From positions 1,128,238 to 1,192,237 of the forward strand of contig NZ_JAPVBG010000002.1 of NCBI RefSeq assembly GCF_026967805.1: a DNA stretch of 64,000 nucleotides, read 5' to 3'. This stretch comes from Blastococcus sp. VKM Ac-2987 (lineage in GTDB: Bacteria; Actinomycetota; Actinomycetes; Mycobacteriales; Geodermatophilaceae). Made by a program: the position numbers and the translations under genes. The notes under the pieces are model-generated. The model was not told where the DNA came from. It saw only the letters and a list, made by a program, of their open reading frames with translations, and searched no databases. Of the stretch, positions 1-10,044 are shown piece after piece (position 1 is the first letter of the stretch; each line of letters begins with the position of its first letter).

Positions 1-148
1 GTCCAGCCTGGAGCGGGCCGTGGAGAAGTTCTACGGCCAGTTCACCACCACCGACGGTGAGTCGCTGACGGCGAACGAGCCCGAGGCCGAGGCCATGGAC
101 GCCTCGGAGCGGGGTCAGGAGCGCGTCCAGGTCAAGCGGGGCAGCTGA
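1..148 (+). CDS. atpA: ATP synthase F1 subunit alpha, C-terminal end (partial)
   Basis: The left edge cuts this gene, leaving about 48 codons read in the frame starting at base 2 and ending in TGA at 146-148. The visible peptide (LERAVEKFYGQFTTTDG, then an acidic stretch and a basic tail) resembles the C-terminus of actinobacterial F1 alpha subunits. The subunit alternates with beta in the catalytic hexamer of the membrane-bound ATP synthase. atpG starts three bases after the stop, and atpD and atpC follow in the usual F1 order, which is the strongest support for the call. Only the tail is visible, so nucleotide-binding motifs cannot be checked. Confidence 0.9.
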   Translation, partial: SSLERAVEKFYGQFTTTDGESLTANEPEAEAMDASERGQERVQVKRGS

Positions 149-151
149 CCC

Positions 152-2618
<2,467 letters not shown>

Positions 2619-2640
2619 CCGCCTCCACCGAGCCTCGCCG

Positions 2641-2674
2641 ACGGCCGGGTCGCCCTCCGGGGCGGCCCGGCCGT
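2641..2674 (+). terminator. Strong hairpin after atpD
   Basis: Bases 2641-2654 and 2661-2674 pair over 14 positions with one G-T wobble around a 6-base loop. No T-run follows, as is usual in high-GC actinobacteria. It sits 22 bases after the atpD stop and before a long spacer, so it may terminate or reduce transcription into atpC. Confidence 0.6.
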
Positions 2675-2715
2675 CGCCGTCCCCGGCCCCTGGCGTTCGC
2701 CGTCCCCGGCCCCTG
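2674..2715. repeat. Direct repeat of 19 bp, two copies
   Basis: The 19-base unit beginning TCGCCGTCCCCGG occurs at 2674-2692 and again at 2697-2715, identical in both copies and 23 bases apart. A degenerate third copy of the CGCCGTCCC core follows near 2721. No known element matches by eye. It lies inside the unusual 523-base spacer between atpD and atpC. Confidence 0.75.
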
Positions 2716-2783
2716 ACGACCGCCGTCCCGGGCTCGCCCTTTCGGGTGGTTTCCCCCCGCAGCCCTGCGCTCCGCGGGCCGGG

Positions 2784-3029
2784 ATGCCGACCATCGGTCG
2801 CAGGCGCGCCCGGACGACGGGGGCCGACGTGGGGGGCGACGTGGACCGGGACAGCGCGGTGCCGGCGGCCGGAGGCCGGGCATCCGGGGACTGGACGTGG
2901 CCGCCGTACGCGCCGGTCGACGCCCCGATCACGGCCTTCGACACCGAGCGCTGGGCACCAGCCACCTGCGTCCGCCACCCCTGGGTCCGCGTGGGCCGCT
3001 ACACGCTCCTCTACCGCCGCGCGGCCTGA
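2784..3029 (+). CDS. Hypothetical 81-residue protein in the atpD-atpC spacer
   Basis: This is an open frame with almost exclusively G or C at third positions, as in the real genes around it. The second half is rich in aromatic residues (WTWPPYAPVDAP, then RYTLLYRRAA), which is unlike the Arg/Pro/Ala-rich shadow frames typical of this genome. I recognise no domain. It lies on the operon strand between atpD and atpC, where most actinobacteria have little or no spacer, and it has no clear ribosome-binding site. It may be a small lineage-specific gene, the end of a decayed gene, or chance. A start later than 2784 is possible. Confidence 0.35.
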   Translation: MPTIGRRRARTTGADVGGDVDRDSAVPAAGGRASGDWTWPPYAPVDAPITAFDTERWAPATCVRHPWVRVGRYTLLYRRAA

Positions 3030-3102
3030 AAGAGGGCCCCCTCCTCCCCACCCCTCGCACGCTCGGGGCGGTGCCCGGCAGGGGGCCGTACCAGCACGCC
3101 GT

Positions 3103-3108
3103 TAGAGT
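3103..3108 (+). promoter_or_regulatory. Candidate -10 box upstream of atpC
   Basis: TAGAGT fits the actinobacterial TANNNT -10 pattern. It lies 33 bases before the atpC GTG, leaving room for a short leader that includes the GAGGAG ribosome site at 3132-3137. With the hairpin after atpD, this suggests atpC can be transcribed separately. No clear -35 is seen. Confidence 0.4.
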
Positions 3109-3141
3109 GAGGCGGACCGTCCGTTCAAACCGAGGAGTGTC

Positions 3142-3531
3142 GTGGCGACCCTGCAGGTCGAGTTGGTGGCCGTCGAGCGCAAGATCTGGTCCGGCGAGGC
3201 AACCAGTGTCATCGCCCGCACCACGGAGGGCGAGCTCGGTGTGCTCCCCGGCCACGCCCCGCTGCTCGGTCAGCTGGCCGACGGCGGCGTCGTGACCATC
3301 CGCACCGAGTCGGGCGAGGACATGGTCGTCGCGGCCCACGGCGGGTTCCTGTCCGTCACCGAGCGCGGTGTCTCGATCCTCGCCGAGACGGCGGAGATCT
3401 CCTCCGAGATCGACGTCGAGCGCGCCCGTGAGGCGCTGCGCCGGGCCGAGGGCGAGAAGGACACCCCCGAGGGGCTGGCCGCGGCCCGCCGCGCGGAGTC
3501 CCGGCTGAGGGCGGCCGGACAGAGCGCCTGA
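3142..3531 (+). CDS. atpC: ATP synthase F1 subunit epsilon
   Basis: This 129-residue protein is the epsilon subunit that binds the gamma foot and inhibits ATP hydrolysis. The N-terminal beta sandwich is typical ([33 protein letters not shown]), and the C-terminal helical hairpin is the charged stretch around [17 protein letters not shown]. The GTG start is placed by the GAGGAG ribosome site 5-10 bases upstream. Unlike atpG and atpD it is separated from its upstream neighbour by a 523-base spacer, with a hairpin, repeats and a possible promoter, so its dose may be set independently. The DUF2550 gene follows after 21 bases. Confidence 0.96.
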   Translation: MATLQVELVAVERKIWSGEATSVIARTTEGELGVLPGHAPLLGQLADGGVVTIRTESGEDMVVAAHGGFLSVTERGVSILAETAEISSEIDVERAREALRRAEGEKDTPEGLAAARRAESRLRAAGQSA

Positions 3532-3552
3532 TCCACCCGGCGAGCGCGCAGG

Positions 3553-3954
3553 ATGACCACGGCCCTGCTGATCCTGATCGGCGTCCTGCTGCTGCTCGTG
3601 GTCGTGGTCTTCTCGCTGCGCCGCCGGTTCCTGCTCTCCGGCCTCGGCGCGGTCACCATGTGGACCCGCGCGGGGGGCTCCGCGCGCTGGTCGGTCGGCG
3701 TCGCCTGGTACGGCGACGACGCGCTGCTGTGGTACCGCGCGCTGTCGCTCTCGGTCCGCCCGCAGCACCGGCTGCACCGGGCCGGTTTCCGGGTGCTGGC
3801 CCAGCGGCCCGCCGGCCGGGACGACGTCGGGCTGCCCGGCGACGTCGTCGTCCTCTCCTGCAGCACCGCCGGTGGTCCCCGGGAGCTGGCCATGGAGCCC
3901 TCGACCCTGACCGGCTTCCTCTCCTGGATGGAATCGGCCCCGCCCGGCAGCTGA
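3553..3954 (+). CDS. DUF2550 family membrane-anchored protein
   Basis: This 133-residue protein has one N-terminal transmembrane segment (residues 3-21, LLILIGVLLLLVVVVFSL) followed by a basic stop-transfer (RRR) and a compact soluble domain containing WSVGVAWYGDDALLWYR. The size, the topology and the position directly after atpC match the actinobacterial DUF2550 family, known mainly from this genomic position. Its function is not established. It is 21 bases downstream of atpC and probably co-transcribed with it. It converges on the cobalamin adenosyltransferase gene, whose stop lies 21 bases away. Confidence 0.85.
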   Translation: MTTALLILIGVLLLLVVVVFSLRRRFLLSGLGAVTMWTRAGGSARWSVGVAWYGDDALLWYRALSLSVRPQHRLHRAGFRVLAQRPAGRDDVGLPGDVVVLSCSTAGGPRELAMEPSTLTGFLSWMESAPPGS

Positions 3955-3975
3955 GCGCCCGGCCGGGGCCGGAGC

Positions 3976-4593
3976 TCAGTCCGAGCCCGACCCGGCCGCC
4001 GCCTCGCGCTGGGCGTGCACGCCGCTGTGCGCGCCGGGCTCCCAGAGGATGTCGCCGTCGGGGTTGGCGACCCGGCCCAGGATGAACACCAGGTCCGACA
4101 GCCGGTTGAGGTAGCGCGCGGTCTCCGCGTTGGTGCGCTCCGGCTCGGCCTCCAGGAGCGCCCACACGCTGCGCTCGGCCCGCCGCACGACCACCCGCAC
4201 CTGGTGCAGCAGGGCCGCCAGCGGGGTGCCGCCGGGCAGGATGAAGCTGCTGAGCTTCGGCAGCGTCTCGTTGTAGGTGTCGCAGGCCGCCTCGAGCCGC
4301 TCGGTGTAGGCGGCGGTCACCCGCAGCGGCGGGTACTGCGGGGCCTCGACGATCGGCGTGCACAGGTCGGCGCCGACGTCGAAGAGGTCGTTCTGGATGC
4401 TGCGCAGCAGCTCGGCGACCGCCGGCTCGGCCGAGCCGAGCGCCAGCGCGACCCCGATGGCGCTGTTGGCCTCGTCGACGTCGGCGTAGGCGACCAGCCG
4501 TGGATCGGTCTTCGACACCCGGCTCATGTCGCCCAGGTGCGTCTGACCGGCGTCGCCGGTCTTCGTGTAGATGCGGGTGAGCCGGACCGTCAT
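3976..4593 (-). CDS. pduO: PduO-type ATP:cob(I)alamin adenosyltransferase
   Basis: This 205-residue protein converts cob(I)alamin and ATP to adenosylcobalamin, the cofactor of both acyl-CoA mutases in this window. The N-terminal nucleotide-binding motif (YTKTGDAGQTHLGD, residues 9-22) and the C-terminal RYLNRLSDLVFILGR helix are typical of the PduO/MMAB family, which forms trimers. The ATG at 4593 is preceded 6 bases upstream by TAGGCT, a -10-like box, so the transcript is probably leaderless. The promoter is back to back with that of murA. The C-terminal tail is short, Ala- and Ser-rich and unremarkable. Confidence 0.95.
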   Translation of the reverse strand: MTVRLTRIYTKTGDAGQTHLGDMSRVSKTDPRLVAYADVDEANSAIGVALALGSAEPAVAELLRSIQNDLFDVGADLCTPIVEAPQYPPLRVTAAYTERLEAACDTYNETLPKLSSFILPGGTPLAALLHQVRVVVRRAERSVWALLEAEPERTNAETARYLNRLSDLVFILGRVANPDGDILWEPGAHSGVHAQREAAAGSGSD

Positions 4594-4599
4594 GCCCGC

Positions 4600-4661
4600 A
4601 GCCTAGGTGCAGCCGGCCAGGACGCCGGTGACGGCGGTGCGCGGACGCCGCGCCGTAGGGT
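4600..4661. promoter_or_regulatory. Divergent leaderless promoters for pduO and murA
   Basis: On the minus strand TAGGCT (4605 to 4600) ends 6 bases before the pduO ATG. On the plus strand TAGGGT (4656-4661) ends 6 bases before the murA GTG. Both fit the TANNNT -10 consensus at the distance that would place the first transcribed base at or next to the start codon. The whole intergenic space is only 74 bases. Confidence 0.55.
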
Positions 4662-4667
4662 GAGCCG

Positions 4668-5945
4668 GTGGAGTGCTTCGAGGTGGCCGGGGGAGCGAGG
4701 CTCGCGGGCCGGGTGCGGGTCACCGGTGCCAAGAACAGCGCGCTGAAGCTCATGGCGGCGGCGCTGCTCGCCACGGGGCGCTCGACGATCGACGAGGTGC
4801 CCGACATCCTCGACGTGACGATCATGAGCGAGGTGCTGCGCCGGCTCGGCTGCGACGTCTCCTACGAGCGCGTGCCCGGTACCGGTGGCGGCCGGCTGAC
4901 CATCGACGTCCCCGAGAAGCCGTCGACGGAGACCGACTACGACCTCGTGCGCCGGATGCGCGCCTCCATCAGCGTGCTGGGCCCGCTCGTCGCCCGCTGC
5001 GGCAGCGCCCGGGTGGCCCTGCCCGGCGGGGACGCCATCGGCTCCCGCGGGCTGGACATGCACATCTCGGGCCTGGAGCGGCTCGGCGCGACCATCGTGA
5101 GCGAGCACGGGTTCCTGGTGGCCACCGCGCCCCGGCTCACCGGCACCTCGATCTGGCTGGACTTCCCGTCGGTGGGCGCCACCGAGAACCTGGTGATGGC
5201 CGCAGTGCTGGCCGAGGGCACGACGGTCGTGGACAACGCCGCGCGCGAGCCCGAGATCGTCGACCTGTGCCGGATGCTCGGCGAGATGGGCGCGCGGATC
5301 GACGGCGCGGGCACCTCGACGATCACCGTGGAGGGCGTCGACGTGCTGCAGCCGGTGGCGTACACGACGGTGCCCGACCGGATCGTCGCCGGCACCTGGG
5401 CGATCGGCGCGGTCATGACCCGCGGCGACGTCGTCGTCGAGCGCGCCGTCGCCGGGCACCTCACGGTGGCGCTGGACAAGCTCGTCGACGCCGGTGCCAC
5501 CGTGGAGGCCCTGCCCGACGGCGTCCGGGTGGCGATGGAGGGCCGGCCGCGCTGCGTCGACGTCGTCACGCTGCCGTTCCCCGGCTTCCCGACCGACCTG
5601 CAGCCGATGGCGGTCGCCCTCGCCGCGGTGTCCACCGGGACGGCGCTGATCACCGAGAACGTCTTCGAGGGCCGGTTCATGTTCGTCAACGAGCTGGTGC
5701 GGCTGGGCGCCGACGTCCGCATCGACGGCCACCACGCCGTCGTGCGCGGCCGGGAGCGCTTCTCCAGCGCACCGGTGCTCGCCACCGACATCCGGGCCGG
5801 GGCCGGGCTGGTGCTGGCGGGGCTGTGCTCCGACGGGATCACCGAGGTGCAGGACGTGCACCACGTCGACCGCGGCTACCCCGACTTCGTCGACCAGCTG
5901 CGCGGCCTGGGCGCCGAGGTGACCCGCACCCAGCGGCCCGGCTGA
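4668..5945 (+). CDS. murA: UDP-N-acetylglucosamine 1-carboxyvinyltransferase (Asp-type, predicted fosfomycin-insensitive)
   Basis: MurA transfers the enolpyruvyl group of PEP to UDP-GlcNAc, the first committed step of peptidoglycan synthesis in the cytoplasm. The length (425 residues), the conserved Lys22-Asn23 ([11 protein letters not shown]) and the repeated inside-out barrel motifs fit the family. In the active-site loop [15 protein letters not shown] the residue that is the fosfomycin-target Cys in E. coli is Asp122, the same substitution known from mycobacterial MurA, which keeps activity but cannot be alkylated. The GTG at 4668 follows a TAGGGT box by 6 bases, suggesting a leaderless message. 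The gene converges on a small membrane-protein gene. Confidence 0.97.
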   Translation: MECFEVAGGARLAGRVRVTGAKNSALKLMAAALLATGRSTIDEVPDILDVTIMSEVLRRLGCDVSYERVPGTGGGRLTIDVPEKPSTETDYDLVRRMRASISVLGPLVARCGSARVALPGGDAIGSRGLDMHISGLERLGATIVSEHGFLVATAPRLTGTSIWLDFPSVGATENLVMAAVLAEGTTVVDNAAREPEIVDLCRMLGEMGARIDGAGTSTITVEGVDVLQPVAYTTVPDRIVAGTWAIGAVMTRGDVVVERAVAGHLTVALDKLVDAGATVEALPDGVRVAMEGRPRCVDVVTLPFPGFPTDLQPMAVALAAVSTGTALITENVFEGRFMFVNELVRLGADVRIDGHHAVVRGRERFSSAPVLATDIRAGAGLVLAGLCSDGITEVQDVHHVDRGYPDFVDQLRGLGAEVTRTQRPG

Positions 5946-5966
5946 GCCACCCGAACCGGGTCAGCC
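5940..5966. terminator. Small hairpin between murA and the facing gene
   Basis: GGCTGA (5940-5945) pairs with TCAGCC (5961-5966), with an inner CCCG/CGGG stem between. It overlaps both stop codons and could end transcription from both sides. The stem is short and imperfect. Confidence 0.35.
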
Positions 5967-6290
5967 GCCGAAGGAGACGGCCAGCGCCCGGGCCCGGTCG
6001 GCGTCCTCCGGGAAGACCAGCACCTCGGCGCGGTGCGCGCCGGGGAATCGCACGGTGGAGCGGATGCCGGCGTCGGACAGCACCGCCCGCAGCGCCAGGG
6101 CCGACTCCCGGCGGCTGAGCGTGGCGATCCGGGTGAGCAACCCGTCGTCCCCGGCCGCGATCGCGCCGCGCCCCCGACCGGGACCACCGTGGTCGCCGCC
6201 GCCGAACGCCCAGCGCGCGAACAGCACCAGGAGCACGATGACGAGCACGGTGACGGCCGGCGCCACCAGGCTCCCCGCGTCCACCGGCAT
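5961..6290 (-). CDS. Small membrane protein with DUF2007-like C-terminus
   Basis: This 109-residue protein has one transmembrane helix (about residues 9-27, VAPAVTVLVIVLLVLFARWA), a Gly/Arg-rich linker, and a soluble C-terminal part in which a helix, then AGIRSTVRFPG, then EVLVFPEDADRARAL resembles the ferredoxin-like DUF2007 fold (putative signal-transducing protein). I chose the ATG at 6290 because AGGAGAG lies just upstream. A longer frame to 6401 would add an unlikely peptide and run into the meaA promoter. No partner is evident; it may sense or modulate something at the membrane, but that is a guess. Confidence 0.7.
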   Translation of the reverse strand: MPVDAGSLVAPAVTVLVIVLLVLFARWAFGGGDHGGPGRGRGAIAAGDDGLLTRIATLSRRESALALRAVLSDAGIRSTVRFPGAHRAEVLVFPEDADRARALAVSFGG

Positions 6291-6350
6291 GGCTCTCCTC
6301 CTGTCCGACCCGATCGAGTGTGCCACCGCCCACGCTGGGTGGGCGGGGCT

Positions 6351-6366
6351 GCTACCGATCGGTAAC
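6351..6366. promoter_or_regulatory. 16-bp operator upstream of meaA (GTTACC-N4-GGTAAC family)
   Basis: The sequence GCTACCGATCGGTAAC contains a perfect 12-bp palindrome (TACCGATCGGTA) and differs from the shared consensus in one arm base. It lies 20 bases upstream of the meaA ATG, just before a TACACT -10 box. The same pattern recurs upstream of three other acyl-CoA genes in this window. Confidence 0.7.
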
Positions 6367-6371
6367 CGCCC

Positions 6372-6377
6372 TACACT
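6372..6377 (+). promoter_or_regulatory. -10 box for meaA
   Basis: TACACT fits TANNNT and ends 8 bases before the meaA ATG at 6386, so transcription would start at or just before the start codon. The operator at 6351-6366 would overlap the -35 to -10 spacer, a typical repressor position. Confidence 0.55.
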
Positions 6378-6385
6378 CCGCCGGT

Positions 6386-8404
6386 ATGCCGTTCCCGACA
6401 TCGCCGACGGAGCGCGACCGCCCCTGGGTCATGCGCACCTACGCCGGCCACTCCTCGCCGGCCGAGTCCAACGCCCTGTACCGCCGCAACCTGGCGAAGG
6501 GGCAGACCGGGCTCTCGGTCGCCTTCGACCTGCCGACGCAGACCGGCTACGACCCCGACGACGAGCTCGCCGTCGGTGAGGTCGGCAAGGTCGGCGTCCC
6601 GGTCACGCACATCGGGGACATGCGGGCCCTCTTCGACGGCATCCCGCTCGACGAGATGAACACGTCGATGACGATCAACGCCACCGCGATGTGGCTGCTG
6701 GCGCTCTACCAGGCGGTGGCCGAGGAGCACGGGCACGACGTCACGAAGCTCGCGGGGACGACGCAGAACGACATCATCAAGGAGTACCTGTCGCGGGGGA
6801 CCTACGTCTTCCCGCCGGCGCCGTCGATGCGGCTGATCACCGACATGGTCGCCTACACGGTGACGACCATGCCGAAGTGGAACCCGATCAACATCTGCAG
6901 CTACCACCTGCAGGAGGCCGGGGCCACGCCGGTGCAGGAGATCGCCTACGCGATGAGCACCGCGATCGCCGTCCTCGACTCGGTGCGCGACTCGGGCCAG
7001 GTGCCGCCCGACCGCTTCGGCGAGGTCGTCGCCCGCATCTCCTTCTTCGTCAACGCGGGCGTCCGCTTCGTCGAGGAGATGTGCAAGATGCGGGCCTTCA
7101 CCCAGCTCTGGGACGAGCTGACCGAGGAGCGCTACGGCGTGCAGGACCCCAAGCACCGCCGCTTCCGCTACGGCGTGCAGGTCAACTCCCTCGGCCTCAC
7201 CGAGGCGCAGCCGGAGAACAACGTCCAGCGCATCGTGCTGGAGATGCTCGCCGTCACCCTGTCCAAGGACGCCCGCGCCCGCGCCGTGCAGCTGCCGGCC
7301 TGGAACGAGGCCCTCGGCCTGCCCCGGCCCTGGGACCAGCAGTGGTCGCTGCGGCTGCAGCAGGTGCTCGCCTACGAGACCGACCTGCTCGACTACGAGG
7401 ACCTCTTCACCGGCTCGGTCGTGGTGGAGAAGAAGGTCGCCGAGCTCGTCGAGGGCGCCCGGGCCGAGATCGCCCGCGTGCAGGAGATGGGCGGGGCCGT
7501 CGTCGCCGTCGAGTCCGGCTACATGAAGGGCGAGCTGGTGAGCTCGCTGGCCGAGCGCCGGCGGCGGATGGAGAGCGGCGAGGACGTCGTCGTGGGGGTC
7601 AACAAGTTCGACACCACCGAGCCCAACCCGCTGACCGCCGACCTGGACGCGGCGATCATGGTCGTGGACCCGGCCGTCGAGGCCGCCGCCCAGGAGGCGG
7701 TGCGGAAGTGGCGCGCCGAGCGGGACCCGGAGCCGGTGCGGAAGGCCCTGGACGCGCTGCGCACGGCGGCGTCCTCCGACGTCAACCTGATGCCCGCCAC
7801 CCTCGACTGCGCGCGGGCCGGCGTGACGACGGGGGAGTGGGCCGGGGTGCTGCGCGAGGTGTTCGGCGAGTACCGGGCGCCCACCGGTGTGGCCGCGGCC
7901 GCCGGCGGTGGCGAGGCCGACGAGAACCTGACCGCCGTCCGCGAGCGGGTGCGGGCAACCGGCGAGGAGATCGGGGGCCGGTTGCGGTTCCTGGTGGGCA
8001 AGCCGGGCCTGGACGGCCACTCCAACGGCGCCGAGCAGATCGCCGTGCGGGCCCGGGACGCCGGGTTCGAGGTGATCTACCAGGGGATCCGGCTGACCCC
8101 GGAGCAGATCGTCTCGGCGGCGGTCGAGGAGGACGTGCACGTCGTCGGCCTGTCGGTGCTCTCCGGCTCGCACCTGCAGGTCGTGCCCGCGGTGCTGCGG
8201 GGGCTGCGGGAGGCCGGGATGGACGACGTCCCGGTCGTCGTCGGCGGGATCATCCCCGACAGCGACGCCCGCCGGCTGCGCGACCAGGGCGTCGCCCGCG
8301 TCTTCACACCGAAGGACTTCGGGCTCAACGACATCATGGGCCAGGTCGTCGACGTGGTGCGCGAGGCGAACGGTCTCGGCGAGAAGGTGCCCGCCCCGGC
8401 CTGA
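6386..8404 (+). CDS. meaA: Ethylmalonyl-CoA mutase (MeaA), adenosylcobalamin-dependent
   Basis: This 672-residue mutase converts (2R)-ethylmalonyl-CoA to methylsuccinyl-CoA in the ethylmalonyl-CoA pathway. The TIM-barrel substrate domain covers about residues 15-520 and the B12 domain the last 140, with the DGHSNG motif placing the axial ligand at His545. Tyr19 (RTYAGH) and Arg137 (YLSRGTYVFPP) correspond to the carboxylate-recognising pair of methylmalonyl-CoA mutases. The single-chain form and the N-terminal sequence (LAKGQTGLSVAFDLPTQTGY) resemble MeaA proteins more than two-subunit MCM. The ATG at 6386 fits a leaderless promoter. Its 3' end overlaps the opposing DUF2071-like gene by 71 bases. 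MeaB, Ccr and the epimerase are encoded nearby. Confidence 0.93.
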   Translation: MPFPTSPTERDRPWVMRTYAGHSSPAESNALYRRNLAKGQTGLSVAFDLPTQTGYDPDDELAVGEVGKVGVPVTHIGDMRALFDGIPLDEMNTSMTINATAMWLLALYQAVAEEHGHDVTKLAGTTQNDIIKEYLSRGTYVFPPAPSMRLITDMVAYTVTTMPKWNPINICSYHLQEAGATPVQEIAYAMSTAIAVLDSVRDSGQVPPDRFGEVVARISFFVNAGVRFVEEMCKMRAFTQLWDELTEERYGVQDPKHRRFRYGVQVNSLGLTEAQPENNVQRIVLEMLAVTLSKDARARAVQLPAWNEALGLPRPWDQQWSLRLQQVLAYETDLLDYEDLFTGSVVVEKKVAELVEGARAEIARVQEMGGAVVAVESGYMKGELVSSLAERRRRMESGEDVVVGVNKFDTTEPNPLTADLDAAIMVVDPAVEAAAQEAVRKWRAERDPEPVRKALDALRTAASSDVNLMPATLDCARAGVTTGEWAGVLREVFGEYRAPTGVAAAAGGGEADENLTAVRERVRATGEEIGGRLRFLVGKPGLDGHSNGAEQIAVRARDAGFEVIYQGIRLTPEQIVSAAVEEDVHVVGLSVLSGSHLQVVPAVLRGLREAGMDDVPVVVGGIIPDSDARRLRDQGVARVFTPKDFGLNDIMGQVVDVVREANGLGEKVPAPA

Positions 8405-9128
8405 GCACCGGGCCGAAGCGGACGTCGACGCCCGGCGAGAACAGCACGCTGTCGGGCCGGCCGGGGAGGTCGCCCAGGCCGGCCGCGGGCAGCAGCGAGT
8501 CGTCGAGGTCGACGAGCTCCGCCCGGTGCAGCGGCCAGGCCGGGTGCTCGTTCGGCCAGTACGCCGGACCGCGTCGTCCGGGCCGGTGCAGTCCCCACCG
8601 GGCGGTCAGGAAGTCGGCCAGGGGGTCCGGCCGGTACAGCCGGCCGGCCACCCGGACCGTGATCGCGCTGCGCGCGCCGGCGGGGCTGGGCCAGCGCCGG
8701 CGGCAGCGGTAGGTGACGCGGTCGCCGGCGTGCTCGATCCGCATGCGCGACCAGGCGTAGGGCAGCCGGGCGGCCCAGCGGGCGGTGACCACGGGAACCA
8801 GGCGTGCCGCGTCCAGGGACCGGAAGACGACGCCCCGGCGGCCCTGGGCGTCGACCGAGTAGAGCCGGACGTTGGTCTCGGCGAAGGAGCCGAGGTAGGG
8901 GATGCCCGGTGCCCCGAACAGCCCGATCCGCTGCATGCGGAAAGGGATGAGCCCGACGTAGGTGGCGCCGTCGAGCACGTCGGGGCGGGTGCCGGCCGGC
9001 AGCAGGGGAGCGACGCGGGCAGGATCGACCGCCCAGTGGAGGAACGCGACGTCGCGCCAGCCCTGGGTGAAGACCGTGCGGCCCGCCGGTCGCGGGGCGG
9101 TCCGGCTGAGCGGTTCGGGATCGGGCAC
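8334..9128 (-). CDS. DUF2071 (YqjF-like) family protein
   Basis: This protein of about 264 residues has the family signature near its N-terminus (FTQGWRDVAFLHWAVDP, then LLPAGTRPDVLDGATYVGL) and the later conserved PYLGSFAETNVRLY segment. The family is widespread in actinobacteria and has no assigned function; the fold is related to acetoacetate decarboxylase-like barrels. The start is the GTG at 9128, since the next upstream codons are Ala/Gly/Lys-rich and unconserved; the exact start is uncertain. The C-terminal 20 or so residues are Arg/Pro-rich and overlap the end of meaA on the opposite strand, so the biological stop may once have been earlier. It is divergent from the crotonase-fold gene. 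Confidence 0.75.
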   Translation of the reverse strand: MPDPEPLSRTAPRPAGRTVFTQGWRDVAFLHWAVDPARVAPLLPAGTRPDVLDGATYVGLIPFRMQRIGLFGAPGIPYLGSFAETNVRLYSVDAQGRRGVVFRSLDAARLVPVVTARWAARLPYAWSRMRIEHAGDRVTYRCRRRWPSPAGARSAITVRVAGRLYRPDPLADFLTARWGLHRPGRRGPAYWPNEHPAWPLHRAELVDLDDSLLPAAGLGDLPGRPDSVLFSPGVDVRFGPVLRPGRAPSRRDRSPRAPRRRPGP

Positions 9129-9197
9129 CGGCCCAGCGTCCCCCTTCGCGCGGCGATCGTCGTTGCCGACCGGCGCCCGGCATGGTGGGGTCAGGCC

Positions 9198-9971
9198 ATG
9201 ACCGACCACGGTGCGCCACGGGTCGAGCGCGACGGTGACGTCGTCCGCATCACGATGACCCGCGCGGCGAAGCGCAACGCCCTCTCCCGCGAGCACCTCA
9301 CGCAACTGCTCGGCGCGGTGACCGAGGCGGGGGGAAGCGACGCCGCGGGCATCGTGCTCGCCGCCGAGGGGCCGGTGTTCAGCGCCGGCCACGACTTCGC
9401 CGACGTCGCCGGCGCCCCGCTGCCCGAGGTGCGCAGCCTGCTGCGGCTGTGCACGGAGCTGATGCAGACGGTCCAGGACGTGCCGCAGGTCGTCCTGGCC
9501 CGCGTGCACGCCCTGGCCACGGCCGCCGGCTGCCAGCTGGTCGCCTCGTGCGACCTCGCCGTCGCCGCGGAGTCCGCGGGCTTCGCCGCCCCCGGCGGCA
9601 AGGGCGGCTGGTTCTGCCACACGCCGATGGTGGCGATCGCCCGCAACGTGGGCCGCAAGCGGGCGATGGAGCTGGCACTGACCGGCGACGTCATCGACGC
9701 CGCGACGGCGCTGGACTGGGGGCTGGTCAACCGGGTGGTCCCCGACGCCGACCTGGACACCGCCGTCGACGACCTGATGGAGCGGGCGACCCGGGGCTCG
9801 CGGGCCAGCAAGGGCTGGGGCAAGCAGACGATGTACGCCCAGCTGGACCGGCCGGAGCGGGACGCCTACGCGACCGCCATCGAGGTCATGGCCGCGGCCA
9901 GCCAGCTGCCCGGCGCGCGCGAGGGCATGGCCTCGTTCCTGGAGAAGCGACGTCCGGTCTGGTCGGACTGA
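9198..9971 (+). CDS. Enoyl-CoA hydratase/isomerase family protein, ECHDC3-like, catalytic Glu pair missing
   Basis: This 257-residue protein has a crotonase fold with the CoA-binding elements (RAAKRNALS near residue 23, SAGHDFADV near 64 as oxyanion-hole segment). It resembles the ECHDC3 group. The two glutamates that act as acid and base in true enoyl-CoA hydratases are not conserved: the GGGxELA helix reads ATAAGCQLVASCD, with Gln for Glu, and the second position falls in APGGKGGWFCHTP, without Glu. It is therefore unlikely to be the crotonase of the ethylmalonyl-CoA route and may act on another acyl-CoA. The start is the ATG at 9198. A hairpin follows the stop. Confidence 0.85.
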   Translation: MTDHGAPRVERDGDVVRITMTRAAKRNALSREHLTQLLGAVTEAGGSDAAGIVLAAEGPVFSAGHDFADVAGAPLPEVRSLLRLCTELMQTVQDVPQVVLARVHALATAAGCQLVASCDLAVAAESAGFAAPGGKGGWFCHTPMVAIARNVGRKRAMELALTGDVIDAATALDWGLVNRVVPDADLDTAVDDLMERATRGSRASKGWGKQTMYAQLDRPERDAYATAIEVMAAASQLPGAREGMASFLEKRRPVWSD

Positions 9972-9984
9972 CCGGGATGCACCC

Positions 9985-10002
9985 GGCCGGGTGAACCCGG
10001 CC
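9985..10002 (+). terminator. Hairpin after the ECHDC3-like gene
   Basis: GGCCGGGT (9985-9992) and ACCCGGCC (9995-10002) form a perfect 8-bp stem with a very tight loop, 14 bases after the stop. It separates this gene from the leader-peptide and transporter unit. Confidence 0.5.
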
Positions 10003-10044
10003 ACAGCCCGGAATGCCCGGGCGTGCGGGAGGACTGACGTACCC

